From assembly GCA_020881915.1 (NCBI GenBank), contig JAJFPB010000007.1, forward strand, positions 2,728,001 through 2,792,000: DNA of 64,000 nt, in the 5' to 3' direction. Numbering within the stretch: the stretch's first letter is position 1; each line of letters opens with the position of its first letter. Positions 32,825 to 45,055 of this stretch are shown here, in pieces. This DNA is from Paramyrothecium sp. XJ0827. Lineage: Eukaryota; Ascomycota; Sordariomycetes; Hypocreales; Stachybotryaceae. A program made the position numbers and the translations under genes. The notes below the pieces were generated by a model. The model worked only from the letters and a program-made list of their open reading frames with translations. It had not been told where the DNA came from and did not search any database.

Positions 32825-33160
32825 ATGTTCGTTTCCATGAATGCTGCTCCCTTCACATCACACCAAGCAAGCAGCACAGCCATCTCACTTACACCCAACG
32901 CCAATCAATCCGCAGGGCAAGTCTCAGACGACAAGGTACACTGTGATCAGCAGAACTGCGACTTGAATCTCCACCTATTCAATATGACGCCTGCTAGCCG
33001 ACTGGCCCTTCTTATCCTAGGAATCTTCTTTCTCATTGCCATCGTGGCATGGTACCTGAAGAACCGCATCAACACATTCGTCGAAGCTCTGCTTGCCTAC
33101 CGTCAAAAGGCACAGGTGCGCTCTGAGGAGGAAACCACGGAAAACCCGGCCACAGTCTAG
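32825..33160 (+). CDS. Small single-pass membrane protein, 111 aa
   Basis: Single ATG-initiated ORF. Residues 60-78 (LALLILGIFFLIAIVAWYL) form one strong transmembrane helix, preceded by a Ser/Thr/Asn-rich segment of about 55 residues with two Cys (Cys40, Cys45) and followed by a Lys/Arg/Glu-rich tail. No signal peptide is evident. I do not recognise the family. It lies between two mitochondrial genes, but that alone says nothing about location. The main doubt is whether such a short ORF is expressed; the clean membrane segment and the charge pattern on either side favour a real gene. Confidence 0.5.
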   Translation: MFVSMNAAPFTSHQASSTAISLTPNANQSAGQVSDDKVHCDQQNCDLNLHLFNMTPASRLALLILGIFFLIAIVAWYLKNRINTFVEALLAYRQKAQVRSEEETTENPATV

Positions 33161-34529
<1,369 letters not shown>

Positions 34530-35075
34530 TGTGGCTCACAAATTACTGTACATGTAACACCACTGTAACTTATATCATGGACTCGTTCGATTACGAGAGC
34601 CCCTCGCAAGATAAAATAGAGTATGTCAACATACAATTAGGCTTCTTGAGCTCAGTCGCTAGCCATCATCTACGAGCACACAGGCTGCACATGAGCTGAT
34701 GGGTCTCCGCGCTTCATGTGGGACAACATCACATGGCGCCATGGTAACATTAACAGTGGACAGAGGTAAGTCTTTTGTATTCTTCTCGTCGCAGCAGAAC
34801 TCCATACAACTCAAAGCTAAAAGCCAAATCCTCCATGTCGGGGTTGGACGGCTACGAGACCTCATTAAGTACACATACATAGAAACGCAGTTCCAGACCG
34901 CTCTGAGTCCCGGTTCTTTTCCTACCGTGCTCCAGAGCAATAACGACATGTGACAAGAAAGTGATCTACCCTTGGGGGTGGATGAGAAGACCCGCAGTGT
35001 TGCGACGCTGATAGCGGGCAATACTGTGGTTACAGCGGCACTGAGATGCCCAATGCTTTCAGGAAGGAGTACTCC
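34530..35075. other. Convergent intergenic region
   Basis: Tail-to-tail between COQ5 and the DUF2433 gene. No gene was seen. Confidence 0.5.
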
Positions 35076-37177
35076 TTAGTCGGCAGCGGGGGTAGATGGC
35101 GCTGCGGCCGGTGAGGACGTGCCGGTCTCTCCCTTGAGACCACCGCGGCCTCGACCACCTCGTCCTCGGTCGGAACCGCGACCTCCTCGGCCGCCACGGC
35201 CACCTCGGCGGTTGCTCTCGGAGTCACTAGTGCCGCCGGCGCTTCGGTAGCCACTCGTGCTGGCAGCTCCGCCGCGGCCGCTGCTACCCCAAGTTCCAGC
35301 ACCTCCACGGGTACTAAAGGTTTTGCCCTCACGGTGCTGGAAAATCTTCACGAGGGGCTTCGATCGATCCTCTTGAGTTCGGGTCTTGACGTCCTCTGGA
35401 AGACGGGCCATGGCTGCATCGCGGTCCTCTGTCGTCTTAAACTGAACGACCTTGTTTGAATTGCCCCATTTCTCAACCTTCAGAATCTTAGGCTTATCCT
35501 CATCATCAAAAAGGTCTCGGCATTGCTCCTCTGTGTTAACGTTCATGATGAATAGGCCAATGATGTCTGAAGCCAGAGTCTTGGGGGCAGGCGAAGACGT
35601 CGGCTCGGGTCCATTGGCGGATCCGTTGGCCGCAGCCGGTGCCTTGTCGGCGTCCTTCGAAGGAGCATTACTTCCAGAGGCTTGGCTAGGCTGGGGAGTT
35701 TCAGGGTGCGACGGGGCAGACAGCGGAGTGGCCGCCGCAGGCTTGGCTTGCTGAGCGGATGGCTGGCGACTGGCTGGGGGCGGCGCAGTGGTCTGCGCTG
35801 CGGGAGGAGTGGGCGCAGATGCAACGCCAGAGGAGGTGGCAGGTGCAGCAGGAACGGCGCCCGGCTGCTGCTTGCTTCCTCGGTGCGAGAAATTAAAACC
35901 CTGGGCGCGCATCTCGGTGCCGATACGTCCATCCTGGATCTCCAATACTAGGTAGCCGAAAGCGGCATCGGCAAGATTGAAGTTCCACATGTTTTTAAAA
36001 GCGCTCTCATCAACTTGGCCGAGGGCTGCCTGGCCTGCCACTGGGCCGCCAAAAGGGTTGCCGCCGGCAGCAGTCGTGGGCATCTTCTCCACAATCTGGA
36101 GCGCATTCTTTAGCAGATTCTGCTGGGCCTCGTTCTGCTGAATTGCTGGCTCGACTTCGCCCTTGACAGTCTCCCAAACATCGTTGAACGAGGCCTTGGA
36201 CGCGGCCAATTTGCCACGATAGTGATCCAGCGTAGGGTTGACACTGAATTCATTGTAGGAGCTGCCGTATCGGAAGTGCAGGCCGGCGGAGATGGAGAAG
36301 TCGGCCTTGAGCGTAACCGACAGCTGGTTAAGGATGCCTTCACGGGCGGGCGAGGCATGTGTGACAAATACGCGAGTCTCTGTTGGGTCGTAAACGCGGT
36401 GTGCGGTGTCAACGAGCTCGCCCATTTGAAGCAACGTGGTCCACATCGTGCCCTGCCCACCAGCGATAGTGGTGCGACCCTCACCGTTGTCAAAGAGTTT
36501 GTGCATAACCACAGCGCCGCCGAGACCGAGCAGCCTTAGCTTGACACCACCAAGCTCAAGTAGCATGGAGCGAGCTTCGTCAATGATGTGCAGGTTGTTA
36601 ACCTTGTATTCAGATGATCGGAACCGCTCGAGCACTCGCACATCCTCACAAGCGCCCCAAACGGTGTAGACAGGTACATCGAGCTTGACCTCGCCGGAGA
36701 GCAAGAGTGGTAACTCGGAGAGTGGGAGTTCGCTAGGAGAAAATCGCGACTTGACCGGGCCGGCTCCGCCTTGTTGAATGGCCTTCTTGACGGGTTCGGA
36801 GATCAGGGGGGAGTACTGTGCGACATGCTTGAGCGTCTTGTCGGCAATCCGTTCGAGTGAAGAATCATCGTAGAAACCAAAGTCACCAGTGTGGATGATG
36901 TGATCGGCGCGGGCTTGCTTTGCGAGTTCGTTTAGCGACCTCAGGTTACCTGAGACCATGGTCAGTTTTCCGAGATAGCGATAGCAAAGGCAGCCGCGGT
37001 CGGCAAGCGCTTACCTCGCACGTCCGCAATACAAAGCACTCGGATGGGGCCTGTTTGAATGACGCGGCCCTGATTCGGCAAGAGAGGCGCTGCGCCGGGG
37101 GGGAGGGTCGTGGCACCGTTCTGGAGATAGCCCGGGTTATTGTAAGGTCGCGGCTGCAACTTGTCAGTCATGTTCAT
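35076..37177 (-). CDS. DUF2433-family protein, metallophosphoesterase-like with RGG tail, 678 aa
   Basis: Two exons, 37177-37015 and 36949-35076, with a 65-nt intron; the junction gives VLCIADVR-GNLRSLNELAKQA. The start of the domain (ADVRGN, then ADHIIHTGDFGFYD) resembles the Dxx...GDxxD metal motifs of calcineurin-type phosphoesterases, and THASPAREG could supply a later His. This matches fungal proteins of unknown function in the DUF2433 group. Residues of about 420-530 are a Pro/Ala-rich linker. Next is a segment with an RRM-like pattern (IIGLFIMNVNTEEQCRDLF...VVQFKTTEDRDAAM). The C-terminus is an RGG/GRGG-rich tail typical of RNA-binding proteins. An RNA-related role is therefore inferred, not shown. 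Confidence 0.8.
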
Positions 37178-38179
37178 TACCAGGTTCCGTAAGCGCCGTG
37201 ATGATAGAGATTTCCATTGAAGAGATAAGAAAATATCGTCACAGCCAAGGCCAGATGATGCTAAACGACCTCAGGGTCTAATGTGGCAACAAACGGGCTT
37301 CTTCGGACGCTCAGGATGCCATTGCGCAAACTAATGGACCATAAATTTTTGGTCGGCCAAGAGAGGAGGCGTCCAGCTCGGCCGCAAGAGGTTTGACTCA
37401 ACACGATCCCTTCTTTGAAAAGGGAAGATCGCTATCCGGGCAGGCGCGTGCATCGTGACCACCGAGCTCGCATGGCAATCGAAGAGGGGGGGCTGAAAGG
37501 GAGGAGAGGCCAAACACTCACAGCAGCCATTCTATCAAGTGACCAATGCGCTGGATGCCTAAGCCTGACAAGGAAACGCGTGCACTTGTTGCGCACGAAG
37601 AGCGAGTTTGGGGGAGAGGAGGCGGAGGATGCGGCTTATGACGGGTATCAAAGACAATAGGGCGGGTAGGAGGAGGAAACGAAGATGCAAGGTCAGTCTC
37701 CAGCTGTGGTTTTCGCAGCTCTACTAATAAGGCTAGCAAACTGGAGATATTTTTCTAGGAAAGGCTCCAAAGACCGGGAGACGTGACTAGTCCCAGTGTA
37801 GGCTAGCGTCAGTGTCGGCCGCGAGCGACGCGGAACAAAATGCTACGGCAGGTTGAGCACGGCTTACTAAGGTAATTTCAGTGTCTTCGCCTCCAGCCCT
37901 CGATTGAATCCATGAATAAAGCTTCCTAGCAGACCTGGCTTGCGATGTCAGCGTTTCCTTGGCTCTATTTCATCGAATAGCAGTAAAACCCCCAAAGTTT
38001 TTCGCATGAAAGCATCGTTATCCATGACACTGGTAAGTAACTAGTCCGCGGATTCAGTTGGCCACCATCATACAAACCGTTGTCACACCTACAGCCAGCC
38101 GTCAAGGAGGCGGCAGCAGGTACCTACGTTGATTGTTATGTTACGTGATGTAGGCATAACACTGGCTTATGACAAACAC

Positions 38180-38285
38180 AGGATGCATCTTTACTTGTTA
38201 TTATTTTATTTCAACAATGTTACTTTACTCCTGTTTTTCTATTTTGTTTTTCTTGTTTTTTTCTTATTTTTTTCCTTGTTTCGAT
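38180..38285. other. T-rich low-complexity tract
   Basis: The + strand is dominated by T runs (ttttatttc, tttttctattttg, tttttttcttatttttttcc), unlike the surrounding GC-balanced DNA. It could be an AT-rich spacer or the remnant of a decayed element. Confidence 0.45.
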
Positions 38286-39324
38286 ACAGCTCGGCGTTGC
38301 AAGGTCTTGAATGAATATCCGCGCACTAGGACTGTAAGCGCAAACTAAATGCTTTACCCGTTTAACAACGACTAGGACTGCCTCAGTGCAAGCCTTACCT
38401 TGGGGGTTTCCAGATGCCTGTTATGGCACACAAAGCAAACGGCAAGGTTTAGGGAACTGAAATGAGGCTTGCCGGTTCTAGTGCCGGACGTTACGTGCCA
38501 CGGAACCTGCGGTGCAAAGGGCTTCTCGGTACAAATTAGGTACAATCAAGGATCAAGGATGCCAAGCATCTGGCGAGCAAGAGTCAAGTACTACGATAGG
38601 TAAGGTGGTCAAAGGATCAACCAAAACGGATGTGCCTGAGGTTAGTAGTATGTGGTTAATCTCGACTGGGCCCAGGGCTCTGTATTACACCGTAAACCCC
38701 TGAGCGCAACAGCGTGCCAACCCAAAGTCCTAATAAAAGGTTTTGGTTCCTTCTACCTCAGCCACTGCGGTGGAGAAACGGGCGGAGATACCTGCCAAGT
38801 ACCTATCTCTAGAGACATTTGATCCACAGGCCAAAGTACCTCCGATGTAAGCATCCTTAGTCCAGCCTAAGATTCTCGACTTTCCTACTAAGTCTAAGGT
38901 GATACCTTATCGTGCCTGACTGTGCCCTATTTGGGGTGCCCAGTATCTACTTTAGTAGGAGGTACATTTGATGAGTGAAAGGAAACTTGAAAGGCAAGGT
39001 ACCACCTTACATGACGTTCGCAACCGTAATCCATGCCTTACCTTATGTCATGCCGGACAAGGGCTCAGATGAAACATGAGGTGCGAAACGGCCGCTTTGA
39101 ACATGCGCCGATGACAATAAAGAAATTCCAGCATAAAAAACGCCAGTGACGCAGTAATGGCTGCCCCCCTCCAAAGTGGACCCACGTGATGCTTTCAAGG
39201 GATTGACCAGGGAGTTGGCGCATGCGCTTGCCTTGACGGGGTACCGGGCAAGGGTTCGCGAGCACAAGTCTCGTTCATGTGGCCCAATTAGCGCTCGGGG
39301 GCGTTTCCAGTAGGGGAACCTGCA

Positions 39325-39440
39325 CTACCTTACTGCACCAAGGCTGCCGCCCTCCCTACCTTACCTTGCCTTAACCAATCCAACTCAAGGTACCGCGCCT
39401 TTAGGTAGCCTCTCAGGTACCTGCCTACCTGCTACCTTAT
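39325..39440. repeat. Cluster of TACCTTACC / AAGGTACC motifs
   Basis: Includes ctaccttact, ccctaccttaccttgcctta, caaggtaccg, caggtacctgcctacctgctacctta. It lies roughly 670-780 nt upstream of the first resolved exon of the Zds gene. Confidence 0.6.
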
Positions 39441-40107
39441 TCCAGCAGCCAGGCCAGGCCAAGCCGGGCAACCGAAGACCATCCCTCCTTGACGATCGAT
39501 CCAAGATACCAGCCCGCGCGAATACCAGAGTTGGCGCACGAGTCCTTCTCGATTTTGCTCGAGCGCTGCACATCACTGCTAGTGTCGGCCACGGATCCGA
39601 CGGACGTTCCCTCTCCCCATGCCGATGCGACGGTGACCCGCAAAGACGACTGCTCGCTCAGGAGGCGTATGTCCTCAGTCCGCCCTCGACGACATTGACA
39701 ATCTACAACGAAAGCGACAACGACCACGTGGCGTTCGACTGCCCGTACTGTCGCGGTTGTGCCGTTGTATTGGGGCTTCGGCGTCCATGGTATTATTACA
39801 AGTCGGTCAACTCAGCGTCGCCAGGTAAAATCGGAGTTTGTGAAGGCATTTGCCCCCGCGCCGTGGGTGGTTCCCTTCCTCTGGCGCTCTTCAAAAGGAG
39901 TTCTCGATGATGGTTCGTTCCTTTTTTTCGTTCCTTTTTTCCTTACTTTTTTCTCCATACAGAAACCGGGGCCATTGTGCAATGCGTGTTTCCCTGTTGT
40001 CGTGGTTCTGTATTTGCCTGCACACTTCCCGGCTTCGCAATTCGATCATAGGCATTGTCTAGCCCAGAATCAAGGTAGAAGAACTCATATTAATCGCCCT
40101 GCCGCAG

Positions 40108-42915
40108 ACCTCTCCTCAGCCTCGTGGCAATGTCGGTGGCAGCTTTGCTAGTCGACGTGGTCATGGTAGCCAGTTATCGATATCCGATCCGAGCCATCAC
40201 GTAACGGAAGCGATCGGCACCCTCTACGGCGACGAAGATGATTCAGGCTCCGAGAATGGCCGTCCCTTGAGTTTCATCCCTGGCGCTGCATATCAGGACC
40301 ACATCCAGCGGGTTCTACCACCTCAGAATCTGGAACAACAGAGCATCCGAAGGTCTGAACGCGAGCAAGAATCCGGCGTATCCCGACTGCCTCTTGGGCG
40401 TTCTATATCAGACCAACCTCAAAACTCCGTGCCTGTGGACGACATGCGTGCCAATTTAAAGAAAGCTCAAACAATGCCTCTAAGAACGAGTCAACGGGAC
40501 GGCACGCATGATCAAGGACAGCAGCCAGTGCGATCCCCGATGTCATTACGCGATGTGCAGCCTGATACACCTGTCTCCCAGTTTCCACTGACAAACATCG
40601 ACAACCCCACTGATATCGCCCAAGAGCTCAGTAACCTCCAAGCGCTGAGAAGAATGTCCATGGATGTGGGGAACTATGTCGACCCGGATATGCCTCCCAT
40701 GTCCCTATCTGCGATGCCTGTCATTGCACCGAGCGGAGACGATGACGAGAACGATCCTTCACGGCTGCTCTGGGTACCGGCCCGAGTGCATCCAGAACTC
40801 GCTCCCACCGAATTCAAGTCATTCCTGGAGAAACGTGTTCAGTCGATACGAAGAAGATCTGGAGACTCGTTTCTTTCGGCTGGTAGCGACCTGGGTCGCA
40901 GCAATTCGGGGTCGGGATCTTTGCGAAGACAGAAATCAATGCTATCACGTCAAATTGACAATTCTGGAGGCCGAGGCGCGGTCGGATACGTTGATGGTGC
41001 AGAGAGATTAGAAAGAAAGCGGTCCCAGGAGGGTCACGATACACATCGCCGAGAATTGAGCATTGATGAGCTTGTAAAAGATCCAAGCAAGGTCGTGCAG
41101 AAACTCACGCAGGAGTCGCAGGACCAGTTGAGTTCTCCGGAAGGAAACCCAGACGATAAACCTATCCTACCTATGGCTCCGGGCATGGGCCTAAGGAGAT
41201 CAACTCGTACCACCTACCGCAAGGGTGGAAGCTTACGTTCTGGCGACAAGGCGCCTTTCTCCAGACGCATTGCTCAACGCCAACAAGATAATGACCCTTC
41301 TCACCCTGTACCGAACCTTGCAGACGCGCCCCCCGGTCATACGCTCACCAGGGTTCAATCTGAGCCAGTCGCAGAGAACTATTCCCGACCGAAGAGGTCA
41401 GTCCGTCGTCAAGGTAACTTTCTACAAGATTCTGCAGCCGCCTTGGCTGCTCTGGAAGGGTCTGAACAGGATCCGGCCGACACACGCGCAACCTCACCAC
41501 CATACACTTCTCAGGATCAATCGCCAGGGACTTCTCCAGTATCCCTCGAGCCTTCTTCATCAAGTACCAAAGCAGCAGAATCAGAAGCACTTTCAGATCG
41601 ACATGACGCACAATATATGCGCTCGCAACACCACCACCACCAGCAGCCTGAGACCGAGCCAACAATTACTGAGCCGCCGCCCCGGTCAAGTTTGCGTCCT
41701 TCCGGTACACCGGTCAATGCCCAGCAGGCTCCACCGCAACAATACACATCGAAACAGCAGCAGTCATCGCCATCGCATACTCTGAGTGATGCACTAGCAG
41801 TGAACACTTCTTCTCTCTCCGGAGGTGGCACACTGCGCACAGATAACCTTACCATCATTCCTACCTTCAATCAGGAGGAGAAGAAGCCAGAGAAGAAGAG
41901 TAAGAAAGATCGTGATGATGATTCTTCTAGTGTCTCCTCAATCAAGTCTAGCAGCACGTGGAAATGGTTTAAAAGCAGTGGTGAGGACAAGGAGAAGAAG
42001 AAGGAAGACGCCAAGAAGTCAAAGTCCAGCAAAGCTGTCAACGACAAGGTGCAGGATAATGTTCGCCTGGATGTAATTCAGACATCTATTGATAAGAGCC
42101 CGACTTCGAGCAAAGGACGCGAAAGTCTGGTGTTGGATCGTGATAACGTCGACAGCAAGCTCCTCGAGGAGCGTAAGAAGGAGAGCAATCGGAAAAGCGA
42201 TACGAAAAAGGACAAGGACGGCAGTATATTTTCATCGATATTTGGGGGTAGCAAGAGAAAGGAGGAGAAGGAGAAGACCAGCAAGAAAACCCAGCATCTT
42301 CAGATTCCAGAGGATCCGCCATACAAGCCTCTAGTGCCAGACGTGGACTATAACTGGACCCGATTCCCGCTCTTGGAAGAGAGGGCGATATATCGAATGG
42401 CTCACATTAAGCTAGCGAATCCTCGCCGGTCGCTTCAGAGCCAAGTCCTTCTGAGCAACTTCATGTACAGCTACTTGGCCATTGTTCAAGCCATGCATCC
42501 GCAGATGAATGTGCCGACGTCACCACAGCAAAAACGGCTTGAAGAAGAGGCTCGTCGCAAACAGCAGGAGCTTGAATATCAACAGCAGCAGCAGCAGCAA
42601 GATCAAGATTCTCAGAGCGGCCTCGACCAATATGACTATGACTACCATCGGGTATGTTATGTGCACGTAATTCAAGACAGAATAACCTGCTAACTATGTG
42701 ATTAGGCTGCTGTTCAATACGCGGATACTGGTTCAGATGATCAAGTGGATTACGTCGACGATGCTCAGATTTATGAGGATGAGCATGGGACCGAAAACCA
42801 CGATGATTATAGCTACGAAGGCTCAGAGGGCTATGGCCAAGGATCGAAAGAGTACTATCAATATCATGGCAATGGGGAAGGCCGCCGACATGACGGGCGG
42901 GATGATATGTGGTGA
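40108..42915 (+). CDS. Zds1-family protein (PP2A-Cdc55 regulator), 5' exon unresolved
   Basis: Resolved exons are 40108-42651 and 42706-42915, giving at least 917 aa. Zds1/Zds2 bind the Cdc55 form of PP2A and affect mitotic entry, polarity and stress signalling. The diagnostic part is the C-terminal Zds domain: DYNWTRFPLLEERAIYRMAH followed by IKLANPRRSLQSQVLLSNF (about 42340-42470). Upstream, VTEAIGTLYGDEDD and LLWVPARVHPELAPTEFKSF match conserved blocks of the fungal family; the rest is Ser/Pro/Gln-rich and disordered, with a polyQ run near 42580. The second exon encodes an acidic Tyr-rich tail. The reading frame is open left to a CAG acceptor at 40107 and has no in-frame ATG before 40444, although the conserved block lies upstream of it. 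A short spliced first exon must therefore exist; candidates such as ATG at 39787 or 39907 could not be decided. Confidence 0.85.
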
Positions 42916-43713
42916 GATTAGATCATCTCTGGGGTTCTGGCAGCCCATCACATTTTCGAATTCGCATATACATATTGTCATTCCATCGAGGCACATCTGG
43001 TGTGGCTGGCCTGAACAATGTTGCAAACAGCACCTTCTCGCTGATCTAGCATTTTGGTGTTCTTGGGAGATGCATGAGATGAATTTCATGGACGCGTGAG
43101 CGGAGCGAGATATTATCATTCCTTGTAAGATATCGATAGAAAATGCTGAAACGAGTCGTTCAAACCATTCACGTACTTCGGCCCGCAAGCTAGTGTCTCT
43201 CGGCATGTAGGTACTCCGGAGTAGCTTCTTCGACCAGTTCAAAGGTGCCATGGCTCACTTCGGAATTGGACGAGGCGCTATTGCGGCGGCGCATAAAAGC
43301 CAGACCAGCTTGATTATAGAAAACTGGAGTTGACGGTGAAGGACAGGTTATGTGGTAACAGCATGAACAACTCGGCAGGCTCTCAACACGGCAGTTTGGG
43401 AACATCTGACAAATAGTGAAGACATCCGACAAAACCGTACGTCAACGTTTGTGCTATTAAATGATGTTCAGGGCCACTGCGCTGCCATCAGCTTGGCTCG
43501 TGTGGACCCTGACACGGGCTGACTTGTACGGCGGAATTTTATTTGCTTATCAGTCATGGTGTTATTCCCTCTACGAACTTATATCACTTCAGCAATTCTT
43601 GACTCTGTAGGCACCATTTGGAGTACAGTTCTAAAAGACATCAAATTGGGCCTCTAAATAAAGAAAGCGACTATCCTTAGTGGTTAATCCATTGTGTACA
43701 GTGTAGACTACAT
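42916..43713. other. Convergent intergenic region
   Basis: Between the Zds gene and the complex I 30 kDa gene. An ORF at 42698-43099 is another frame of the Zds last exon running on. No gene was seen. Confidence 0.5.
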
Positions 43714-44639
43714 CTACTTCTTCTCTTCTGTCTTTTCCTCAGGCTTAGGCGTAGGCAGCTTGAAAGTATCAGGCTTTCGGTCCTCGCCAGGTCCAACCTG
43801 CTCCCAGGCGCTAGATCCACCTTCAAAGTTTCGGAAAGCCTGGGTAAGCTCAAGAGGCTCGGTAACGATACGCTTCTTCTCCTCGTCGTATCGGATCTCC
43901 GTATAGCCAGTGAGAGGGAAGTCCTTGCGAAGAGGGTGGCCCTCGAAGCCGTAGTCGGTCATGATTCTTCGCAGATCGGGATGGCCAGCGAAGAAGACCC
44001 CGAAAAGATCATAGACCTCTCGCTCATACCAGTTGGCGCCGTCGAAGAGAGTGGTGATGCTTGGAACAGGGGTGACCTCGTCGGCATAAGTCTTGACCCT
44101 GATGCGCGAGTTGTGGCGCACGGAGAGCAGGTTGTAGACAATCTCGAATCGGTTCTCGCGAGTCGGGTAGTCGGCAGCGGTGACTGTGCTCACCTGGGTG
44201 AACTCGGCAGCAGTATTGTCTAACAGCAATCGTGTTAACCGACAGGTAAAGCATCGGCCCGCAGCATAGACTTACACTTGAGAAATGACATGACCGGAAT
44301 CACACCAGAGGGCGAGATGTACAGAGTAAGCTCGTCCTTCCAGACCGAGAACTGCTGCACATATTTGGGCAGGCAGCCCATGGCCCACGCTCCATATCGA
44401 TGCAAGTTTTCGGCCTTGCTCTGGTACTTATCGGCCGGGTTGACAATGGGGGCTTTCAGAATGCCAATATGGTCTCGAGGCGCCTTGCGCATGTTAGAGG
44501 ACTCCTTGGGGATTGCGACATATTGGATTGAGGAGGTCGAGAAGCAGCGAGCTGCCAGGTCGGTGCGGCAGAGGGAGGATTGTCTCGTTGGCCTCAGAGC
44601 TGAGGCAATTGCCCGGCTCTTGGTCAGGTTCGTCGCCAT
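43714..44639 (-). CDS. NADH:ubiquinone oxidoreductase 30.4 kDa subunit (complex I, NDUFS3 homologue)
   Basis: Two exons, 44639-44276 and 44219-43714, giving 289 aa, as expected for fungal 30.4 kDa precursors (about 283). This core subunit (bacterial NuoC) lies in the Q module of the matrix arm. The N-terminus ([20 protein letters not shown]) is a mitochondrial presequence. Signatures are [40 protein letters not shown], and [20 protein letters not shown], the last being the complex I 30 kDa subunit signature. The 56-nt intron (GTAAGT...TTAG) restores [19 protein letters not shown] boxes lie upstream. This is the second complex I gene in the window, about 42 kb from nuo-51. Confidence 0.95.
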
Positions 44640-45055
44640 GGCCAAATTTGCGTGGAGGTGTGGCCAATTGACGATTGTACAGTCGCTAGGAAGCAAGCAA
44701 GTGATGTTGTCAATGAACTCTCTAGCATTGGTTGACGGAATGAAGTTGCTAATGGTGGTTTCTGTCTATCCGTAGATTTGCCGACAAGTACCTTTCAGGC
44801 AAGGATCGCTCTGTTTGTACCGAGACAACGGTGAGGAACATGCGCTCTTAACACGCAGCACTTCACACCATCTCTTTCATCACGTGATCTGAGCTGCGAA
44901 CGCTAAGCCCGTCATGGCTAGGTGCTGGTAACATTCTCTTTCGAAGCCTTACAGCAATCACTACTATTCCATCTCCCCTTCTCATCATCTTTGTATACTC
45001 TTTCCTCGTGGCATACCCCAAACGCCAAGTACCATACCCTAATCAGACCGACGCC
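44640..45055. other. Divergent promoter region, complex I 30 kDa / NOT4
   Basis: 416 bp between divergent start codons, with CCAAT at 44663-44667 and ATTGG at 44727-44731. No coding feature was seen. Confidence 0.55.
44727..44731 (-). promoter_or_regulatory. CCAAT box upstream of complex I 30 kDa gene
   Basis: ATTGG on the + strand (CCAAT in the gene's orientation) lies about 88 nt upstream of the start codon; a second CCAAT in the opposite orientation is at 44663. Confidence 0.4.

Larger units (their letters stand above)
37178..40107. other. Gene-poor region of about 2.9 kb with motif copies and T-rich tract
   Basis: Between the DUF2433 gene (-) and the Zds-type gene (+). Contents noted are a strongly T-rich segment at 38180-38285, scattered GGTACC/TACCTTACC copies at 38100-38110, 38390-38405, 38800-39045 and 39325-39440, and CT-rich leader-like DNA at 39900-39960. 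The missing 5' exon of the Zds gene should lie near its right end. One frame stays open at about 39440-39910 but lacks an ATG and looks like no known protein. Confidence 0.5.

Noticed and set aside
39440..39910. Open frame containing CPYCRGC upstream of the Zds gene
   Set aside because: No ATG, no matching splice into the Zds frame, and only one zinc-like Cys cluster; probably chance in a GC-rich leader.
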